Below are positions 61,435-64,000 of a stretch of DNA of 64,000 bases, piece by piece; within the stretch, counting starts at the first letter, position 1; the number at the start of each line of letters is the position of its first letter. The DNA comes from Pararhodobacter sp. (GTDB taxonomy: Bacteria; Pseudomonadota; Alphaproteobacteria; Rhodobacterales; Rhodobacteraceae). The notes under the pieces are model-generated. The model ran no database searches. It saw only the letters and a program-made list of their open reading frames with translations, and was not told where the DNA came from. The position numbers and the translations under genes are program-made. The stretch is taken from assembly GCF_034676545.1 (NCBI RefSeq), contig NZ_JAUCBZ010000012.1, positions 1-64,000 of the forward strand. Direction: 5' to 3'.

Positions 61435-63723
61435 ATGGCCAGCTTTCGCACACGCGTTTTCACCAAACCCATCCACGCCTGGGCCAAGGCCGCACTTCCG
61501 GCCCTGTCCGAGACGGAAAGCGAGGCGCTGAACGCCGGTGAAGTCTGGTGGGAGGCCGAGTTGTTTTCCGGCAATCCCGACTGGTCCAGGCTGCACGCGG
61601 TCAAACCCCCGACCCTGTCGGCGGCGGAACAGGCGTTCCTGGATGGCCCAGTCCAGCAGCTTTGCGGCCTGGTTGACGACTGGCAGATCAACCACGAAAC
61701 CGCCGACCTGCCGCCCGAGGCCTGGCAGTTTCTGCGCGACAACAGGTTCTTCGGCATGATCATTCCGGAATCTTATGGTGGGCTGGGGTTTTCGGCCTTC
61801 GCCCATTCCGAAATCGTGCGCTACATCTCGACCCGCTCGATTGCGGCGGCGGTCACGGTGATGGTGCCCAACTCGCTGGGGCCGGGCGAGTTGCTGCATA
61901 TGTTCGGCACCGAGGCGCAAAAGGACCAGTGGCTGCCCCGACTGGCCGATGGGCGCGAGCTGCCCGCCTTCGGCCTGACCAGCGCCGAGGCCGGATCCGA
62001 TGCGGGTGCGATGATCGACGAGGGCGTGATTTGCAACGGTGACTGGCAGGGTCAGACGGTTCTGGGCATCCGCCTGACCTGGGCGAAACGCTATATCACG
62101 CTGGCGCCGGTCTGCACCGTTCTGGGCCTTGCGTTCAAGCTGCGCGACCCCTATGGATTGCTGGGCGACACGCCTGATATCGGCATCACCTGCGCGCTGG
62201 TTCCAACCGATCTTGAGGGGGTGGAGACCGGGCGTCGGCATATCCCGTCCTCGACGCTGTTCATGAATGGCCCGACCACCGGCACGGATGTGTTCATCCC
62301 GCTGGAAAACATCATCGGCGGGCCGGAGTATGCGGGCAAGGGCTGGATGATGCTGATGGCGGCGCTGGCTGCCGGGCGGGGCATTTCGCTGCCGTCGATG
62401 GGCTGCGCGGCAATTGCGTTTTGCGCGCATACGACCGGGGCCTATGCGCGCATTCGGCAGCAATTCAACCTGCCGATCGGCAAATTCGGCGGCATTCAGG
62501 CGCGTCTGGGCCGTTTGGCGGCGGATGCCTATGCGATGGAGGCCGCGCGCCACCTGACCTGCGCGGGGTTGGACGAGGGCCGCGCCCTCTCGGTCATTTC
62601 CGCGATCATGAAGGCGCACGCGACATTCCGGATGCGCGAGGCGGTGAATGACGCGATGGATGTGCATTCCGGCAAGGCGGTGATCGACGGGCCGTCCAAT
62701 TATCTGCTGCCGCTGTATCGCGCGGTGCCCATCGGCATCACGGTGGAAGGCGCAAACATCGTCACGCGCAGCCTGATCATTTTCGGCCAAGGCTCGATCC
62801 GCGCGCATCCGCATATGCTGGAGACCATGCTGGCGCTGCAAGAGCCGGACGCCGAGAAGTCACTGGAAATGTTCGACAAAAGCCTCTGGGCGCATGTCGG
62901 GCATACCACGAAAACCCTGTTCCGGGCCTGGGGCCGCGCGCTGACCGGCGGGCGGTTTGCCCCGGCCCCCGCTGCCGGGGCCGCCACGCCGATTTATCGC
63001 CAGTTGGCGCGCTGGTCGGCGGCCTATGCGCTGACGGCGGATGTCTTGTTCCTGACCCTGGGCGGGGCGCTGAAACGCAACGAGATGATCTCGGGGCGGA
63101 TGGGCGATATTCTGTCCGAGATGTATATCCTGTCGGCGGCGCTGAAGCGGTGGCAGGATGAGGGCCGCCAAGAGGCCGATTTGCCGCTGTTGCGCTATGC
63201 GGCGGCCCAGTCGTTCAACCGCATCCAGACATCTTTGGACGCGGTGGTTGCCAATCTGCCGGCCCGCTGGGCGGCGTGGATCTTGCGCGGTCTGACCCTG
63301 CCCGGGGCGACGCAGCGCAAGCCCGATGACCGCTTGACGGCCGCGTGCAGCGACCTGCTGTTCCACCCCTCGGCCACCCGCGACCGGATCACCGGGCGGC
63401 TGTTCGGCGGTCGCGACGGCGATGGCGTGCAGGTGCTCAACGCCTGTTACGCCAAGGTCGTGCAAATGGCGCCAGTGATGAAACGCCTGCGCGAGGCGCG
63501 CAAGACTCCGGCCGAGGCGCTTGCGGCGGGCATCCTGAGCGATGCGGAGATGGCCGGGATCGCGGCGATGACCGCGCTGGTGGATCAGGTGATCGCCGTG
63601 GACGACTACACGTCCGACGCGTTGGCCGCGCTGTTCCCCTGCCCCGCATCTGACCGAACCGCGGCACGCGCGCGCCCTGCACACCAAGGCGTGACACCGC
63701 GACCAGAGGAGACCCAGTCATGA
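61435..63723 (+). CDS. fadE: Long acyl-CoA dehydrogenase, FadE type
   Basis: A 762-residue acyl-CoA dehydrogenase of the long FadE class with a C-terminal DUF1974 domain. Landmarks are FFGMIIPESYGGLGFSAFAHSEIV, FGLTSAEAGSDAGAM, AAGRGISLPSMGCAA, GKFGGIQARLGRLAADAYAMEAARHLT and ITVEGANIVTRSLIIFGQGSIRAHP. It catalyses the first dehydrogenation of fatty acyl-CoA. The ATG at 61435 has AAGGAG 6 bp upstream. It is divergent from the fatty-alcohol operon, so alcohol oxidation, activation and beta-oxidation are grouped here. Confidence 0.92.
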   Translation: MASFRTRVFTKPIHAWAKAALPALSETESEALNAGEVWWEAELFSGNPDWSRLHAVKPPTLSAAEQAFLDGPVQQLCGLVDDWQINHETADLPPEAWQFLRDNRFFGMIIPESYGGLGFSAFAHSEIVRYISTRSIAAAVTVMVPNSLGPGELLHMFGTEAQKDQWLPRLADGRELPAFGLTSAEAGSDAGAMIDEGVICNGDWQGQTVLGIRLTWAKRYITLAPVCTVLGLAFKLRDPYGLLGDTPDIGITCALVPTDLEGVETGRRHIPSSTLFMNGPTTGTDVFIPLENIIGGPEYAGKGWMMLMAALAAGRGISLPSMGCAAIAFCAHTTGAYARIRQQFNLPIGKFGGIQARLGRLAADAYAMEAARHLTCAGLDEGRALSVISAIMKAHATFRMREAVNDAMDVHSGKAVIDGPSNYLLPLYRAVPIGITVEGANIVTRSLIIFGQGSIRAHPHMLETMLALQEPDAEKSLEMFDKSLWAHVGHTTKTLFRAWGRALTGGRFAPAPAAGAATPIYRQLARWSAAYALTADVLFLTLGGALKRNEMISGRMGDILSEMYILSAALKRWQDEGRQEADLPLLRYAAAQSFNRIQTSLDAVVANLPARWAAWILRGLTLPGATQRKPDDRLTAACSDLLFHPSATRDRITGRLFGGRDGDGVQVLNACYAKVVQMAPVMKRLREARKTPAEALAAGILSDAEMAGIAAMTALVDQVIAVDDYTSDALAALFPCPASDRTAARARPAHQGVTPRPEETQS

Positions 63724-64000
63724 CCCAAGGCAACCCCATCGACGGCCCCATCGACAGCCCCGCGGCCGCCCGCGCGAAAAGCATCGGCACCGGCAAGACC
63801 GCAGCGCTCTATCGCATGGCGATGCCCGATCACCTGTGTCCCTTTGGCCTGAAGTCGAAATCCTTGCTGGAGCGCAAAGGCTATACCGTCAATGACACGC
63901 TGTTGACGACGCGCGCGCAGGTCGATGCCTTCATGGCCGCGCATGACGTCAAGACCACGCCGATCACCTATATCGACGGCCAGCAGATCGGCGGCTACAG
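63720..64000 (+). CDS. Glutaredoxin-domain protein, cut by the window end
   Basis: The 93 codons present encode an N-terminal glutaredoxin-like domain: ALYRMAMPDHLCPFGLKSKSLLERKGYTVND, with a CPFGxK site that keeps only one cysteine, and TTPITYIDGQQIGGY, the usual cis-proline and glycine pair for glutathione binding. Proteins of this kind often continue into a MauE/DoxX-like membrane region, which would lie beyond 64000. The start overlaps the fadE stop (ATGA). An oxidoreductase role supporting the fatty-acid genes is only inferred from position. Confidence 0.75.
   Translation, partial: MTQGNPIDGPIDSPAAARAKSIGTGKTAALYRMAMPDHLCPFGLKSKSLLERKGYTVNDTLLTTRAQVDAFMAAHDVKTTPITYIDGQQIGGY

Noticed and set aside
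1..64000. Insertion sequences, integrases, tRNA genes, toxin-antitoxin pairs
   Set aside because: None recognised: no transposase or integrase motif, no tRNA-like cloverleaf, and no small coupled gene pair with toxin features was found by eye.

Overview
The window is high-GC DNA that reads as a plasmid or chromid of an alphaproteobacterium, most likely Rhodobacteraceae. The first gene is repC of a repABC replicon, the gene styles are Roseobacter/Paracoccus-like, and the cargo is dominated by TRAP, TTT and ABC uptake systems with catabolic enzymes. No transposase, integrase, tRNA or rRNA was recognised.

Layout. 1-1293: end of the repABC backbone (repC, with a parS-like palindrome just upstream). 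1306-11466: a complete type I-E CRISPR-Cas system (cas3, cas8e/cse1, cse2, cas7e, cas5e, cas6e, cas1, cas2, leader, 32 repeats and 31 spacers) directly behind repC. The same 16-bp palindrome that lies upstream of repC recurs exactly inside cas3 and inside cse1, read in two different frames, so the CRISPR locus carries part of the replicon's probable centromere. 11467-11766: gene debris at the distal end of the array. 11878-17707 (minus): alpha/beta hydrolase, fused TRAP permease, TRAP binding protein, LigM/GcvT-like O-demethylase and a GntR regulator with TGTATACA operators. 17767-18122: two further gene remnants. 18163-23838 (minus): a shikimate/quinate unit (aroE-like dehydrogenase, TRAP dctPQM, quiC 3-dehydroshikimate dehydratase), divergent from a TetR regulator fused in frame to an esterase (23952-25571) and a DUF3237 gene. 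26114-33440 (minus): LysR regulator, enoyl-CoA hydratase, TctAB, acyl-CoA ligase, TctC and nitronate monooxygenase.

33721-34690: an otnI-like isomerase beside probable remnants of otnK and otnC. 34806-39791: MarR-type regulator convergent with an RND efflux pump and its fusion protein; an 18-bp operator-like palindrome precedes both. 39997-49745 (plus): HutC-type regulator and a nucleoside uptake and salvage operon (BMP-type ABC transporter, isochorismatase-fold hydrolase, PfkB kinase, nucleoside phosphorylase, SIS protein, aldehyde dehydrogenase), closed by a strong terminator. 49929-52877 (minus): a third TRAP transporter. 53373-54838: MerR-type metal sensor divergent from a CDF metal exporter. 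54916-55266: MliC-like lysozyme inhibitor. 55440-64000: TetR regulator and fatty-alcohol oxidation genes (GMC dehydrogenase, acyl-CoA ligase, aldehyde dehydrogenase) divergent from a long FadE and a truncated glutaredoxin-domain gene.

How the parts fit: LigM-like demethylation and AroE plus QuiC would all feed protocatechuate-type intermediates made from plant hydroaromatics, while the other operons import and activate acids, nucleosides and fatty alcohols. The most striking feature is the interlocking of the plasmid partition sites with the CRISPR-Cas operon. Assignments rest on motif recognition by eye; no database search was run.
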